DNA of 64,000 bases, taken from the NCBI RefSeq assembly GCF_004217225.1, contig NZ_SHKM01000001.1, forward strand, positions 1-64,000, written 5' to 3'. The DNA comes from Azospira oryzae (GTDB lineage: Bacteria > Pseudomonadota > Gammaproteobacteria > Burkholderiales > Rhodocyclaceae). Shown piece by piece: positions 23,355 through 31,940 of this stretch (position 1 is the first letter of the stretch; the number at the start of each line of letters is the position of its first letter). Below the pieces are notes generated by a model. That model was not told where the DNA came from, ran no database searches, and was given only the letters and a program-made list of their open reading frames with translations. A program made the position numbers and the translations under genes.

Positions 23355-24632
23355 ATGTCCAAGCATAAGCAATTCGAGGCACCCGATGCCGTGGCGGCGG
23401 AACGCCGCGAGTTCGTCAAATCCGCCGGCCTCCTGGGCCTGGGGGCAGCGCTCATGGGCCTGACTCCCGGTCTGCGTGCCGCCGCCTTTGCCGCCGGTTC
23501 CGACGCACCGGAAAAGACCGAGGTGAAGATCGGCTTCATTCCCCTGACCGACTGCGCCTCCGTGGTCATGGCCGCGGCCAAGGGCTTCGACAAGAAGTAC
23601 GGCATCAAGATCGTGCCCACCAAGGAGGCCTCCTGGGCCGCCGTGCGCGACAAGCTGGTGAATGGGGAACTGGATGCGGCCCACGTGCTGTACGGCCTCA
23701 TCTACGGCGTGCACCTGGGCATCGGCGGGCCGAAGAAGGACATGGCCAGCCTCATGACCCTCAACAACAACGGCCAGGGCATCACCCTCTCCAGCCAGCT
23801 GAAGGACAAGGGCGTCACCGACGGCGCCGCCCTGAAGAAGCTGATCAGCAGCGAGAAGCGGGAATTCACCTTTGCCCAGACCTTCCCCACGGGCACCCAC
23901 GCCATGTGGCTCTACTACTGGCTGGCGGCCCACGACATCAACCCCATGAAGGACGTCAAGACCATCACCGTGCCGCCCCCCCAGATGGTGGCCAACATGC
24001 GGGTGGGCAATATGGACGGCTACTGTGTCGGCGAGCCCTGGAACGCCCGGGCCATCATCGACAAGGTGGGCTTCACCGCCGCCACCACCCAGGACATCTG
24101 GACCGACCATCCGGAAAAGGTGCTGGGCACCACCGCCGACTGGGCGGCCAAGTACCCGAAGACCGCCGTGGCCGTCACCGCCGCCATCCTGGAGGCATCC
24201 CGCTGGATCGACGCTTCCCTGGCCAATCGCCGGGAGACGGCCGAGACCATCGCCGCCAAGGCCTACGTCAATACGGATGTGGATGTGATCCTGGACCGCA
24301 TGCTGGGCCGCTACAGCAACGGCATCGGCAAGACCTGGGACGACAAGAACCACATGAAGTTCTTCAACGACGGCCAGGTGAATTTCCCCTACCTCTCCGA
24401 CGGCATGTGGTTCCTCACCCAGCACCGCCGCTGGGGCCTGCTCAAGGACGATCCGGACTACCTGGGCGTGGCCAAGGCCATCAACCAGGTGGGCCTGTAC
24501 CGCCAGGCGGCGGAGAAGGCCGGGGTGGCCGTGCCCAAGAGCGACCTGCGTTCCTCCAAGCTGATCGACGGCGTGGTGTGGGACGGCAAGGACCCGAAGA
24601 AATACGCCGCCAGTTTCAAGGTGCGCGCCTAA
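23355..24632 (+). CDS. nrtA: Nitrate ABC transporter substrate-binding protein (Tat-exported)
   Basis: NrtA captures nitrate (and probably nitrite) outside the cytoplasmic membrane. The 425-aa protein has a twin-arginine signal (ERREFVKSAGLLGLGAAL, Arg17-Arg18) and then a CmpA/NrtA-type binding domain (EVKIGFIPLTDCASVVMAAAKGF ... WAAVRDKLVNGELDAAHVL). The signal peptide distinguishes it from the cytoplasmic sensor NasS, which has the same fold. It heads nrtABC behind the NtrC/sigma-54/attenuator region, with AAGGAG 6 bases before the start. Confidence 0.92.
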   Translation: MSKHKQFEAPDAVAAERREFVKSAGLLGLGAALMGLTPGLRAAAFAAGSDAPEKTEVKIGFIPLTDCASVVMAAAKGFDKKYGIKIVPTKEASWAAVRDKLVNGELDAAHVLYGLIYGVHLGIGGPKKDMASLMTLNNNGQGITLSSQLKDKGVTDGAALKKLISSEKREFTFAQTFPTGTHAMWLYYWLAAHDINPMKDVKTITVPPPQMVANMRVGNMDGYCVGEPWNARAIIDKVGFTAATTQDIWTDHPEKVLGTTADWAAKYPKTAVAVTAAILEASRWIDASLANRRETAETIAAKAYVNTDVDVILDRMLGRYSNGIGKTWDDKNHMKFFNDGQVNFPYLSDGMWFLTQHRRWGLLKDDPDYLGVAKAINQVGLYRQAAEKAGVAVPKSDLRSSKLIDGVVWDGKDPKKYAASFKVRA

Positions 24633-24696
24633 GAGCAACCGGCGGCCGTCCCGGCGGGGCCGGGGGCCGCCTCCATCCGTGCATGGGGGAATGATC

Positions 24697-25671
24697 ATGA
24701 CGACGATGACTTTGATTCAGGGCAACACCGCGCTGGCGGCCAGCCCGACGAACGATGCAACAGACCAGGGAGCAGCCGCCATGGCCATGAATGACAGCAG
24801 TGTGGGGAGCGGCCCGGCCGCCTCCGTGACGGCGGCCCCGGTGCCGCCATCGGCGCAGGAGCCGGCCCGGGCTGCCGCCGGCCGGCGCAGCAACGAGGCC
24901 CTGGTGGGTGTGCTCAAGGTGGTGCTGCCGCCCCTGATCGGCCTGGCCGTCTTCGTCGGCCTCTGGTACCTGGTCTCCATGACCAGCCCCCAGCTGCCCG
25001 GCCCGGCCAAGACCTGGGCCTCGGCGGTGCAGCTCTTTGCCGATCCCTTCTACCAGAACGGGCCCAACGACATGGGTATCGGCTGGAACATCCTCAACTC
25101 CCTGCAACGGGTCGGCATCGGCTTCGGCATGGCCGCCCTGATCGGCATTCCCGCCGGTTTCCTGCTGGGCCGTTTCGATTTCCTCAACCGCATGATGTCG
25201 CCCATCATCAGCCTGCTGCGGCCCGTCTCGCCCCTGGCCTGGCTGCCCATCGGCCTGCTGGTGTTCAAGGCGGCCAACCCGGCGGCCATCTGGGTCATCT
25301 TCATCTCCTCCATCTGGCCCATGATCATCAACACCGCCGTGGGCGTGCAGCGCATTCCCAAGGACTACCTGAACGTGGCCCGGGTGCTGGACCTGCCGGA
25401 GTGGAAGGTGTTCACCAAGATCCTCTTTCCCGCCGTGCTGCCCTACATGCTCACCGGGGTGCGCCTTTCCATCGGCGTCGCCTGGCTGGTGATCGTCGCC
25501 GCGGAAATGCTCACCGGCGGCGTCGGCCTGGGCTTCTGGGTGTGGGACGAGTGGAACAACCTCAACGTCGAACACATCATCATCGCCATCTTTGTCGTCG
25601 GCCTGGTGGGGCTCCTGCTGGAGCAGGCCCTGGTGCTGCTGGCCAACCGCTTCAGCTACGAGGAGAAGTAA
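24697..25671 (+). CDS. nrtB: Nitrate ABC transporter permease
   Basis: The 324-aa inner-membrane permease forms the channel of the nitrate importer. After a 60-residue low-complexity N-terminal tail come about six membrane helices. The permease EAA loop lies at GVQRIPKDYLNVARVLDLPEWKVFTKILFPAVLPYMLTG. I choose the ATG at 24697 because GGGGGA lies 6 bases upstream; GTG 24679 and ATG 24691 are also possible. nrtC starts 2 bases after its stop. Confidence 0.92.
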   Translation: MTTMTLIQGNTALAASPTNDATDQGAAAMAMNDSSVGSGPAASVTAAPVPPSAQEPARAAAGRRSNEALVGVLKVVLPPLIGLAVFVGLWYLVSMTSPQLPGPAKTWASAVQLFADPFYQNGPNDMGIGWNILNSLQRVGIGFGMAALIGIPAGFLLGRFDFLNRMMSPIISLLRPVSPLAWLPIGLLVFKAANPAAIWVIFISSIWPMIINTAVGVQRIPKDYLNVARVLDLPEWKVFTKILFPAVLPYMLTGVRLSIGVAWLVIVAAEMLTGGVGLGFWVWDEWNNLNVEHIIIAIFVVGLVGLLLEQALVLLANRFSYEEK

Positions 25672-25673
25672 GC

Positions 25674-26474
25674 ATGGAAAAATTCGTCCAGATCGAAGCC
25701 GTCGGCCAGACCTTCGACACCAAGAAAGGCAAGTTCGTCGCCCTGCGCGACGTGGATCTGTCCATCCGCCAGGGGGAGTTCATCGCCCTCATCGGCCACT
25801 CCGGCTGCGGCAAATCCACCCTGCTCAACCTCATCGCCGGCCTCACCCGGCCCACGGATGGTGCTCTCATCTGCGACGGCCGGGAGATCGCCGGCCCCGG
25901 GCCGGAGCGGGGGGTGGTCTTCCAGAACCATTCCCTGCTGCCCTGGCTGACCTGCTTCGACAACGTTTATCTGGCGGTGGAGCGGGTCTTCGCCGCCAAG
26001 GAGGGCAAGGCCAAGCTGAAGCAGCGCACCCACGACGCCCTGGCCCTGGTGGGCCTGACCCACGCCGAGACCAAGTTTCCCCACGAGATTTCCGGGGGCA
26101 TGAAGCAGCGGGTGGGCATTGCCCGGGCCCTTTCCATGCAGCCCAAGGTGCTGCTCATGGATGAGCCCTTCGGCGCCCTGGATGCCCTGACCCGGGCCAA
26201 GCTGCAGGACGAGCTGATGAAGATCTGCGATGCCACCCAGGCCACCGTGGTCATGGTCACCCACGATGTGGATGAAGCCGTGCTGCTGTCGGACCGCATC
26301 GTCATGATGACCAACGGCCCGGCCGCCACCATCGGCGAAATCCTCAGCGTGGACCTGCCGCGGCCGCGCAATCGCCTGGCCCTGGCCAACGACCCGAAAT
26401 ACATCGCCGCCCGGGCGGCGGTGCTGGAGTTCCTCTACGAGAAGCAGGCCCACAAGGAAGTGCTGGCGGCCTGA
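25674..26474 (+). CDS. nrtC: Nitrate ABC transporter ATP-binding protein
   Basis: The 266-aa ATPase energises nitrate import. It has Walker A GHSGCGKST (residues 41-49), a Q-loop at VVFQNHSLLPWLT, the ABC signature ISGGMKQRVGIARAL, Walker B VLLMDEPFGALD and the H-loop MVTHDVDEA. It lacks the C-terminal binding-protein-like domain of cyanobacterial NrtC and so resembles NrtD/NasD. The upstream gene nrtB ends 2 bases before the ATG. Confidence 0.92.
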   Translation: MEKFVQIEAVGQTFDTKKGKFVALRDVDLSIRQGEFIALIGHSGCGKSTLLNLIAGLTRPTDGALICDGREIAGPGPERGVVFQNHSLLPWLTCFDNVYLAVERVFAAKEGKAKLKQRTHDALALVGLTHAETKFPHEISGGMKQRVGIARALSMQPKVLLMDEPFGALDALTRAKLQDELMKICDATQATVVMVTHDVDEAVLLSDRIVMMTNGPAATIGEILSVDLPRPRNRLALANDPKYIAARAAVLEFLYEKQAHKEVLAA

Positions 26475-26501
26475 AGCGTGGCCCCGGGTCTCTGCCGCCG
26501 G

Positions 26502-26633
26502 GCGGCGATCCGGGGCTCACGGGCCGGATCGCCGCTGCCGGCGCAGGTGGGTGGAAGCGGCGCAAGGACTGCCGCAGGGTGCAGGAAGAAGGTGGGATTC
26601 GGTCGCCGGGGAGAGTCGAAGGCGCCGAATCCC
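26502..26633. repeat. Two long inverted repeats after nrtC
   Basis: GCGGCGATCC (26502-26511) pairs with GGATCGCCGC (26526-26535). Further on, GGGATTCGG plus CGCC (26594-26607, one bulge) pairs with GGCG plus CCGAATCCC (26621-26633), a 13-pair stem. Neither has a T-run. They fill the gap between nrtC and a convergent small gene and probably end or protect both transcripts. Confidence 0.45.
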
Positions 26634-26661
26634 GGCCGGCTTGGGGCCGGTCAATAGCGCC

Positions 26662-26931
26662 TCAGGCTCTGGGCGCCAAAGGATGGCTGGTCTGGAAGTG
26701 CTGGTAGGTGCGGGATAGCTCGTTGGCCCGTTCCACTTCCCCGTGTTCCAGGGCGGTGGCGATGTTGTCCAGGAGCATGGAGTGCAGATCGCGCACCCCT
26801 TCTTCCGTATGCAGCAGGGTGTCGCACAGCTCGGCGGCGACGATGACGGGAATGTGCTCGTGTTGGGCGATGGCAGAAATTTCTTCTTGCTCCATGTCGC
26901 AGAAGTCGAGGCAGTCTTTTAAGGACAGCAT
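26662..26931 (-). CDS. Small hypothetical protein
   Basis: I do not recognise this 89-aa protein. It is soluble, acidic and mostly helical by appearance (MLSLKDCLDFCDMEQEEISAIAQHEHIP ...). Two cysteines near the N terminus (CLDFC) and a third in AAELC stand out, as do scattered histidines. A GAGGAG sits 8 bases before the ATG at 26931, supporting a real gene, and the frame shows normal GC-rich codon use. It is monocistronic, between nrtC and the glycosyltransferase. Confidence 0.65.
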   Translation of the reverse strand: MLSLKDCLDFCDMEQEEISAIAQHEHIPVIVAAELCDTLLHTEEGVRDLHSMLLDNIATALEHGEVERANELSRTYQHFQTSHPLAPRA

Positions 26932-27071
26932 GGGATTCTCCTCCTGTGTTGCTAAGACGGTCTGTCGGGCTCGGCCCCGGTGTTGCCGGTCGGGCGGCCA
27001 GGAAAGCATTTTGTTGTTGTAGGACCGTCCCCCCTTTGTGCGGGTGTAATGGGTGGGAGAACACCCTCATG

Positions 27072-28268
27072 TTAGTCCACTGGCGAAGATGTGCAAGGGG
27101 TCAGGGGCCCTGTATTCATGCGGCTCTGCAGCAATTCCGCCAGGGCCTGGCGCAGGCGCCCGGCACAGGCCGGGGCCGACCATTCCTGCACGTATTCCCG
27201 GGCTTCCCGGGCCAGCCGCTGGCGTTGTTCCGGGTTCTGCAGCAGGTTGGCCAGGGCCTCGGCGAACTCCGCCGGATCGTCGGGCGGCGAGACGGCGCCC
27301 CGCGCCGGCATGAGGATGTCCCGGGTGCCCATGATGGAGAGGGCTACCACCGGCACCCCCTCGGCCATGGCCTCCAGCAGTACCAGGCCCTGGGTCTCGG
27401 TGCGGGAGGCGAAGACGAAGGTGTCGGCCGCCGCATAGCAGGCCGGCAGCTCGGCCCGGCGGTGCAGGTAGCCGACGAAACGGACCTTGTCGCTGGTGCC
27501 CAGGGTCTCCGCCAGCCGCCGCAGACCCGCCAGGGCCGGGCCCTCGCCGGCCACCACCAGATGCAGTTCCGGCAGGCGCAACAGGGCCAGGCGGTGGGCC
27601 TGAAGGAGGAAGTCGATATTCTTTTCCCCCGCCACCCGGCCGACGAACAGGGCCACCGGCGTTTCCGGCGCCAGGCCTAGGCGCTGGCGGAAGGCGGCGC
27701 CGTCGCCCTGGCCGAACTGTTGCAGGGGAATGCCGGTGGGCACCACCCGCAGAGGCGTGGTGACGCCGTAGCTTTGCAAGCGCTCGGCCATGGCGGTGGA
27801 GGGCACGATGACCCCGTCCAGGGCATTGCACTGGCGCCGGGAAAAGCGCCGGGTCAGCCCCCGCAGCATGCCCTTGGGCAGGAAGGGGATGTAGTGGTGG
27901 AAATATTCCTCGAACAGGGTGTGGTAGGTCTCGACGCAGGGAACCCCCAGCCGCTTGGCCAGGGCGGTGCCGGCGTAGTGGGCGACGAAGGGGGTCTGGA
28001 TGTGGATCAGGTCGATGTCCATGCCCCGAAGTTGTTCCTCGTGGGCCAGGATGGTGCGCAATTCCATGCGCCGGTCTTCCGGGTCCAGGGGCAGGCGATG
28101 GGAGGCGATGCGGATGATGCCGGGCTCGGCCTGGGCGCCCGGGTAGTCGGGCACCATGAGGGTGACCCGGTCCCCGGCGGCCTCGAATTCCCGGCGGAAA
28201 GTCTCGATGGAGGTGGAAACCCCGTTGATGCGCGGGAAATAGACATCGGAAAGCATCAGTACGTGCAT
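27072..28268 (-). CDS. Family 4 glycosyltransferase
   Basis: The 398-aa protein is a retaining GT4 (GT-B fold) glycosyltransferase. The N-terminal acceptor half opens with MHVLMLSDVYFPRINGVSTSIETF, the pattern of mannosyl- or glucosyl-transferases acting on lipids such as diacylglycerol or phosphatidylinositol. The donor half has the E-x7-E motif region (SRTETQGLVLLEAMAEGVPVVA). Donor and acceptor cannot be assigned, and no polysaccharide cluster is nearby. A GGGTGT/ACACCC hairpin lies just downstream (27042-27066). Confidence 0.85.
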   Translation of the reverse strand: MHVLMLSDVYFPRINGVSTSIETFRREFEAAGDRVTLMVPDYPGAQAEPGIIRIASHRLPLDPEDRRMELRTILAHEEQLRGMDIDLIHIQTPFVAHYAGTALAKRLGVPCVETYHTLFEEYFHHYIPFLPKGMLRGLTRRFSRRQCNALDGVIVPSTAMAERLQSYGVTTPLRVVPTGIPLQQFGQGDGAAFRQRLGLAPETPVALFVGRVAGEKNIDFLLQAHRLALLRLPELHLVVAGEGPALAGLRRLAETLGTSDKVRFVGYLHRRAELPACYAAADTFVFASRTETQGLVLLEAMAEGVPVVALSIMGTRDILMPARGAVSPPDDPAEFAEALANLLQNPEQRQRLAREAREYVQEWSAPACAGRLRQALAELLQSRMNTGPLTPCTSSPVD

Positions 28269-28411
28269 GGCGTCTTCCCAGGGAAAAATCCGACCATACG
28301 ATGCGGGGGTTACGCTGCCGTTTCCGTTTTGTGGCAGGTTTTTTGCTGCATTTTTTTCCCAGCGCCTGTCTGCTTGCGCCGGTTAATCCGGCTTGTCAGC
28401 AACCCGTCATA

Positions 28412-28441
28412 TTGCGGCTTGATGATTATGATTCGTATAAT
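28412..28441 (+). promoter_or_regulatory. Sigma-70-like promoter of the HD-GYP gene
   Basis: A consensus TATAAT (28436-28441) lies 18 bases after TTGCGG (28412-28417). Transcription would start near 28448. This places the start codon downstream and argues for GTG at 28472. Confidence 0.55.
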
Positions 28442-28471
28442 GCCTTTCGCTCTGTGTGGTGGTATCCGACC

Positions 28472-29656
28472 GTGACCGTGGTTTCTTCCCTTGTCCAGCC
28501 TCCAGCGCTGTTGCCGGACCTGCCTGTCTTCTCCCATGAAGACGGGCTGGACCTGTTGCACCAGTCCCTGCCCCTGCAGGAGAAGCTGGAACGGATTCAC
28601 GACCACCTGCGCCAGTCCCTGCCATTCATCGACCGTATCGCCGTCGCCTCCTACGAGCCCCTGACGGACAACCTGAAAACCTTCCTCCATTCCAGCGACG
28701 GGGAAGCGCCCCTTTCCTTCTACGAGAGCAAGCTGTCGGCCTCCTCGTCCCTGACGGAAATCGCCACCTCCCGGCGCCCCCGGGTCATCAACGACATGGA
28801 CGTGCTGTCCCAGGATCTGGTGCGGGAGCATTCCCGGCGGGTGCGCAGCAGCGGCTACGGCGCCAGCTACACCATGCCGGTGGCCCATAACGGCGCTCTC
28901 TACGGCTTTCTCTTCTTCAATTCTCGGCAGAAGTGGGTGTTCGACGCCCAGGCCCTGCACCACCTGAATATGGTGGGGCACCAGCTGTCCCTGGTGGTGG
29001 TCAACGAACTGGCCTGCCTGCGCACCCTGATGGCCTCGGTGCGCACCGTGACCCAGATCGCCCAGATCCGGGATTTCGAGACGGGGGCCCACCTGGAGCG
29101 CATGGCCCACTACTCCCGCATCATTGCCCAGGAAGTGGCGCCCCGCTTCAAGCTGGACGATGCCTTCGTCGAGTACCTGTACCTTTTCGCGCCCCTGCAC
29201 GACATCGGCAAGGTGGCGGTGCCAGATTCCCTGCTGCTCAAGCCGGGTCGGCTGGAACCCGAGGAGTTTGTGCAGATCCAGCAGCACACGGTGAAGGGGC
29301 GGCAGATCGTCGATTCCATGCTGGAAAATTTCGGCATCCAGGGCATGCAGCGTTCGGAAATGCTGCGCAACATCGTTCTGCATCACCATGAGTCCCTGGA
29401 CGGCAGCGGCTATCCCCATGGCCTGCGGGGCGACGACATCCCGGTGGAGGCCCGCATCGTCGCCGTGGCCGACGTCTTCGATGCCCTCACCAGCGAGCGC
29501 CCCTACAAGGAGGCCTGGAGCAACGACCAGGCCTTTTCCATGCTGGCCGAAATGGCCGGGCGCAAGTTCGATCACGACTGCGTCGATGCCCTGCTGCGCA
29601 ACCGCAGCGAGATCGACCGCATCCAGGGCCAGTTCGCCGAGGACTTCCTCGGCTGA
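28472..29656 (+). CDS. c-di-GMP phosphodiesterase, GAF-like sensor plus HD-GYP
   Basis: The 394-aa protein should hydrolyse cyclic di-GMP. Residues about 30-200 form a GAF-like sensory domain (SRRVRSSGYGASYTMPVAHNGALYGFLFFNS). The HD-GYP domain has LHDIGKVAVPD and HHHESLDGSGYPHGL, with all metal-binding and GYP residues intact. I start it at GTG 28472 because the promoter TATAAT lies inside the longer open frame and GGTGG precedes the GTG. It is followed by a convergent SMR transporter gene. Confidence 0.85.
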   Translation: MTVVSSLVQPPALLPDLPVFSHEDGLDLLHQSLPLQEKLERIHDHLRQSLPFIDRIAVASYEPLTDNLKTFLHSSDGEAPLSFYESKLSASSSLTEIATSRRPRVINDMDVLSQDLVREHSRRVRSSGYGASYTMPVAHNGALYGFLFFNSRQKWVFDAQALHHLNMVGHQLSLVVVNELACLRTLMASVRTVTQIAQIRDFETGAHLERMAHYSRIIAQEVAPRFKLDDAFVEYLYLFAPLHDIGKVAVPDSLLLKPGRLEPEEFVQIQQHTVKGRQIVDSMLENFGIQGMQRSEMLRNIVLHHHESLDGSGYPHGLRGDDIPVEARIVAVADVFDALTSERPYKEAWSNDQAFSMLAEMAGRKFDHDCVDALLRNRSEIDRIQGQFAEDFLG

Positions 29657-29665
29657 GGGGCCGCC

Positions 29666-29992
29666 CTAGTGGGCGGTGCGGGAGAAGAGCTGGATCACGG
29701 CGACGCCGGCGACGATCAGGCCCATCCCCAGCAAGGCAGGAGCGTCCAGACGCTGGTCGTACACCAGCCAGCCGATGAGGGAGACCAGGGCGATGCCCAC
29801 GGCCGACCACACGGCATAGGCGACGCCCATGGGAATGACCCGGAGGGTCAGGGAGAGAAAATAGAAGGCGAGGCCGTAGCCGGCCACCACCACCAGGGAG
29901 GGCAGGGGCCGGGTAAAGCCGGCGGCGGCTTTCAGGGCCGAGGTGGCGATGACTTCGGCGACGATGGCGATGGCCAGGTGCAGCCAGTGCAT
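29666..29992 (-). CDS. Small multidrug resistance (EmrE-type) transporter
   Basis: The 108-aa protein has four membrane helices and the essential glutamate of SMR pumps (Glu13 in [13 protein letters not shown]). FTRPLPS and [23 protein letters not shown] match the EmrE/QacE drug-exporting subfamily better than the guanidinium exporters. It should export quaternary or aromatic cations, or polyamines, by proton exchange. Its ATG lies one base after the stop of the spermidine-synthase-like gene, so the two are co-transcribed; a link to polyamine export is possible. Confidence 0.88.
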   Translation of the reverse strand: MHWLHLAIAIVAEVIATSALKAAAGFTRPLPSLVVVAGYGLAFYFLSLTLRVIPMGVAYAVWSAVGIALVSLIGWLVYDQRLDAPALLGMGLIVAGVAVIQLFSRTAH

Positions 29993-29993
29993 G

Positions 29994-30758
29994 TCACAGA
30001 CTCAGGCGTCCGCCGGCCAGGCTGCCGGCCATCTGCAGGCGGGTCACGGTGGGCAGCAGGTTGAGCCCGGTTTCCCGCTTCAGCGTTTCGGCCCGGGTCC
30101 GCAGTTCGTCCAGACCGACGGCGACCGGATTGCCGGATGCGGCGAAGGCGATGGCGTTGCCGCTGTCGCAGGAGGGGAAGACCAGGGCGCGGCCGTCGAA
30201 GGCCTGGCGCAGGCGTTCGGCGCTGGCGGCAAAGCCCCGGTTGCGTCCCAGCAGGTTGATGCTGAGCAGGCCGTCGGCCGTCAGCCGTTCCCGGCAGTGC
30301 TGGTAGAAGGGGGCGGTATCCAGGCCACCGGCCCGGGCGTCGGGATCGAAGCCGTCCACCAGGATCAGGTCGTACTGTTCCTGGCTGGCGGCCATGAAGG
30401 CGGCGCCGTCATCGATGTGGATGGTCAGGCGAGCCGGGTCCTGGGGCAGCTTGAAGTGGAAACGGGCCACCAGCTCCACCTCGGGATTGATCTCCACCAC
30501 GGTGATGCGGGTCTGGGGCAGATGGCGGTAGATGTATTTGGTCAGGGAGCCGGCGCCCAGGCCGATCAGCAGGGCGTGGCGGGGCCAGGGCGTTTCCTGT
30601 CGCAGCAGCAGGCCGGCCATCATTTCCCGGGTGTAGGCCAGTTCCAGGTTCCACGGCCTGGCGATGCGCATGGCCCCCTGGACCCAGTCGGAACCGAAAT
30701 GCAGATAGCGGACGCCGGCTTCTTCGCTGACGTCGATGTCATGACGCGGATGGCTCAT
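29994..30758 (-). CDS. Spermidine synthase-like methyltransferase-fold protein
   Basis: The 254-aa protein has the polyamine synthase fold: the SAM/dcSAM loop [20 protein letters not shown], the [16 protein letters not shown] strand with the acidic ribose contact, and [19 protein letters not shown] with the catalytic Asp region. The N-terminal aminopropyltransferase beta-hairpin is short, so it may be a SpeE paralogue of different function. It is coupled to the SMR gene (1-base gap) and lies 81 bases after the duplicated module, possibly in the same operon. Confidence 0.75.
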   Translation of the reverse strand: MSHPRHDIDVSEEAGVRYLHFGSDWVQGAMRIARPWNLELAYTREMMAGLLLRQETPWPRHALLIGLGAGSLTKYIYRHLPQTRITVVEINPEVELVARFHFKLPQDPARLTIHIDDGAAFMAASQEQYDLILVDGFDPDARAGGLDTAPFYQHCRERLTADGLLSINLLGRNRGFAASAERLRQAFDGRALVFPSCDSGNAIAFAASGNPVAVGLDELRTRAETLKRETGLNLLPTVTRLQMAGSLAGGRLSL

Positions 30759-30839
30759 GGGAGTGGTCGCTGGTCAAAGGGGCCACATCTTGGCCCGGAT
30801 GGCCGCTTTTGGCTAGTCCCGGCGGGGAGCCGTTCCGCC

Positions 30840-31235
30840 TCAGTTGATCCGGGGCAGGCCGGTGCTTTGCACGGTGCGGGCCAGGGGCGGCGAGAGCTGG
30901 GAGAGGAAGTGGACCTGGATCAGCAGGCCTTCACCCGCCGTACTGACGGCCAGCATGATGTCCCGGTAACGGGGGCCTTCGGGGCCGTTGAGAGGGTTCT
31001 CGTCGAAGACGCACAGGTCGATGCCGCTGCCCGGGGAAAAATCCTCCCGGTTCCTGGTCAGGGGGCCGAAGATGCGGGACTTGATGCCCATTTCCGCCAG
31101 CAGGGCCACCGCCCGGTTGGCCGCGGCGGCACTGCGCTCACGGCAGAGCCGGTTGCGGTACTGCTGCCGCTTGTCGCCCGGGCCAAAGTCGCCGCCGGGC
31201 AGGGCTTCCTGAATCAATGGTGCCGGAGAGGTCAT
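30840..31235 (-). CDS. Degenerate nucleotidyltransferase-like protein, copy 2
   Basis: I do not recognise a described family for this 131-aa protein. It is a clear paralogue of the product of 31508-31930: both share YR-x-R, AAN, and IFG/VFG-x-LT then P-x-S-x-I-[DE]-LC. The stretch FGPLTRNREDFSPGSGIDLC recalls the nucleotidyltransferase motif GS-x-SDIDL, but the GS serine is Pro and the first catalytic Asp is Gly; only the second acid remains. It is probably catalytically dead or altered. It follows the small membrane protein gene 31247-31441 by 11 bases. Confidence 0.7.
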   Translation of the reverse strand: MTSPAPLIQEALPGGDFGPGDKRQQYRNRLCRERSAAAANRAVALLAEMGIKSRIFGPLTRNREDFSPGSGIDLCVFDENPLNGPEGPRYRDIMLAVSTAGEGLLIQVHFLSQLSPPLARTVQSTGLPRIN

Positions 31236-31246
31236 GGTGGTATCGC

Positions 31247-31441
31247 CTAGTTGAGCATGGCCATGGCCGAGAGGGTGAAAAAGGCTCCCCCCAGGGCCAG
31301 TAGGACCAGCCAGGTGCGGCGATAGCTCTTGTTCAGCAGCGCGTCGATTTCGGCAAAGTCGAACAGGTGCCCGTCCTTGCCGGTGGCGACCGTTTCATTC
31401 CCTTTTCTGCCTTGCCGGTGGCGGCTCCGGTGTTTGGCCAT
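31247..31441 (-). CDS. Small single-pass membrane protein, copy 2
   Basis: The 64-aa protein has a basic N terminus (MAKHRSRHRQGRKG), an amphipathic stretch (FAEIDALLNKSYRR) and one C-terminal membrane helix (TWLVLLALGGAFFTLSAMAML). It shares the layout and an R-x-TW junction with the product of 31941-32123. GGGAGGGAG lies 4 bases before the ATG. It is the first gene of the second copy of the module; function unknown. Confidence 0.65.
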   Translation of the reverse strand: MAKHRSRHRQGRKGNETVATGKDGHLFDFAEIDALLNKSYRRTWLVLLALGGAFFTLSAMAMLN

Positions 31442-31507
31442 GACTCCCTCCCGTATCTGTGGCGGATGAATCCATAACTGGGTACTCGAACTGCCAGAAG
31501 TGTCGTT

Positions 31508-31930
31508 TTAAGGTGAGTTGCAGGGGCTGTCATTGCCTGCGCCCAGGCTGCTGCGGCCGTGCTCGAGGATGTGCAGGCGCATCTTCGGCGTCAGCTGCTC
31601 CAGCCACAGGACGCGCACGCCCAGGGGGCCGGCCACGTCGCGGATGGTCTGGCCGACGGTGGAGGCCAGTTCCCCGTCCGCCGCCGCCGGCTCCACGATG
31701 CAAAGTTCGATGGGGGAGGGATAAGGCAGTTTTTTGCCGGGCTGGGTCAGTTTTCCGAAAACCCGGGCGGAAACGCCAATATCCTTGAGGGCGTCCAGGG
31801 TTTGGTTGGCGGCCACCCGGCAACGCGCGTGGTGGATGCGGTCCCGGTAGGCCAGCACCTGGTCGATCTTGATCACCAGGGGTGAACCCTGGTCGTCCAG
31901 CCCCGTCAGTCTTGCGCTTGTGACTGGCAT
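31508..31930 (-). CDS. Degenerate nucleotidyltransferase-like protein, copy 1
   Basis: This 140-aa protein is the paralogue of the product of 30840-31235. It has VFGKLTQPGKKLPYPSPIEL at the place of a nucleotidyltransferase GS...SDxD motif; here the acid positions are Pro and Glu. The C-terminal part aligns as VLWLEQLTPKMRLHILEHG with VHFLSQLSPPLARTVQSTG. Start ATG at 31930 is set by AGGAG overlapping the stop of the upstream membrane-protein gene (10-base gap). Cellular role unknown. Confidence 0.68.
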   Translation of the reverse strand: MPVTSARLTGLDDQGSPLVIKIDQVLAYRDRIHHARCRVAANQTLDALKDIGVSARVFGKLTQPGKKLPYPSPIELCIVEPAAADGELASTVGQTIRDVAGPLGVRVLWLEQLTPKMRLHILEHGRSSLGAGNDSPCNSP

Positions 31931-31940
31931 CGGCCGGCTC

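Noticed and set aside
23355-24632. Reading this gene as the cytoplasmic sensor NasS
   Set aside because: It carries a clear twin-arginine signal peptide and lies directly before nrtB and nrtC, which fits NrtA.
28301-28471. N-terminal extension of the HD-GYP protein
   Set aside because: A consensus TATAAT lies inside it, the bases are AT-rich and the extra residues have no domain; the GTG at 28472 is a better start.
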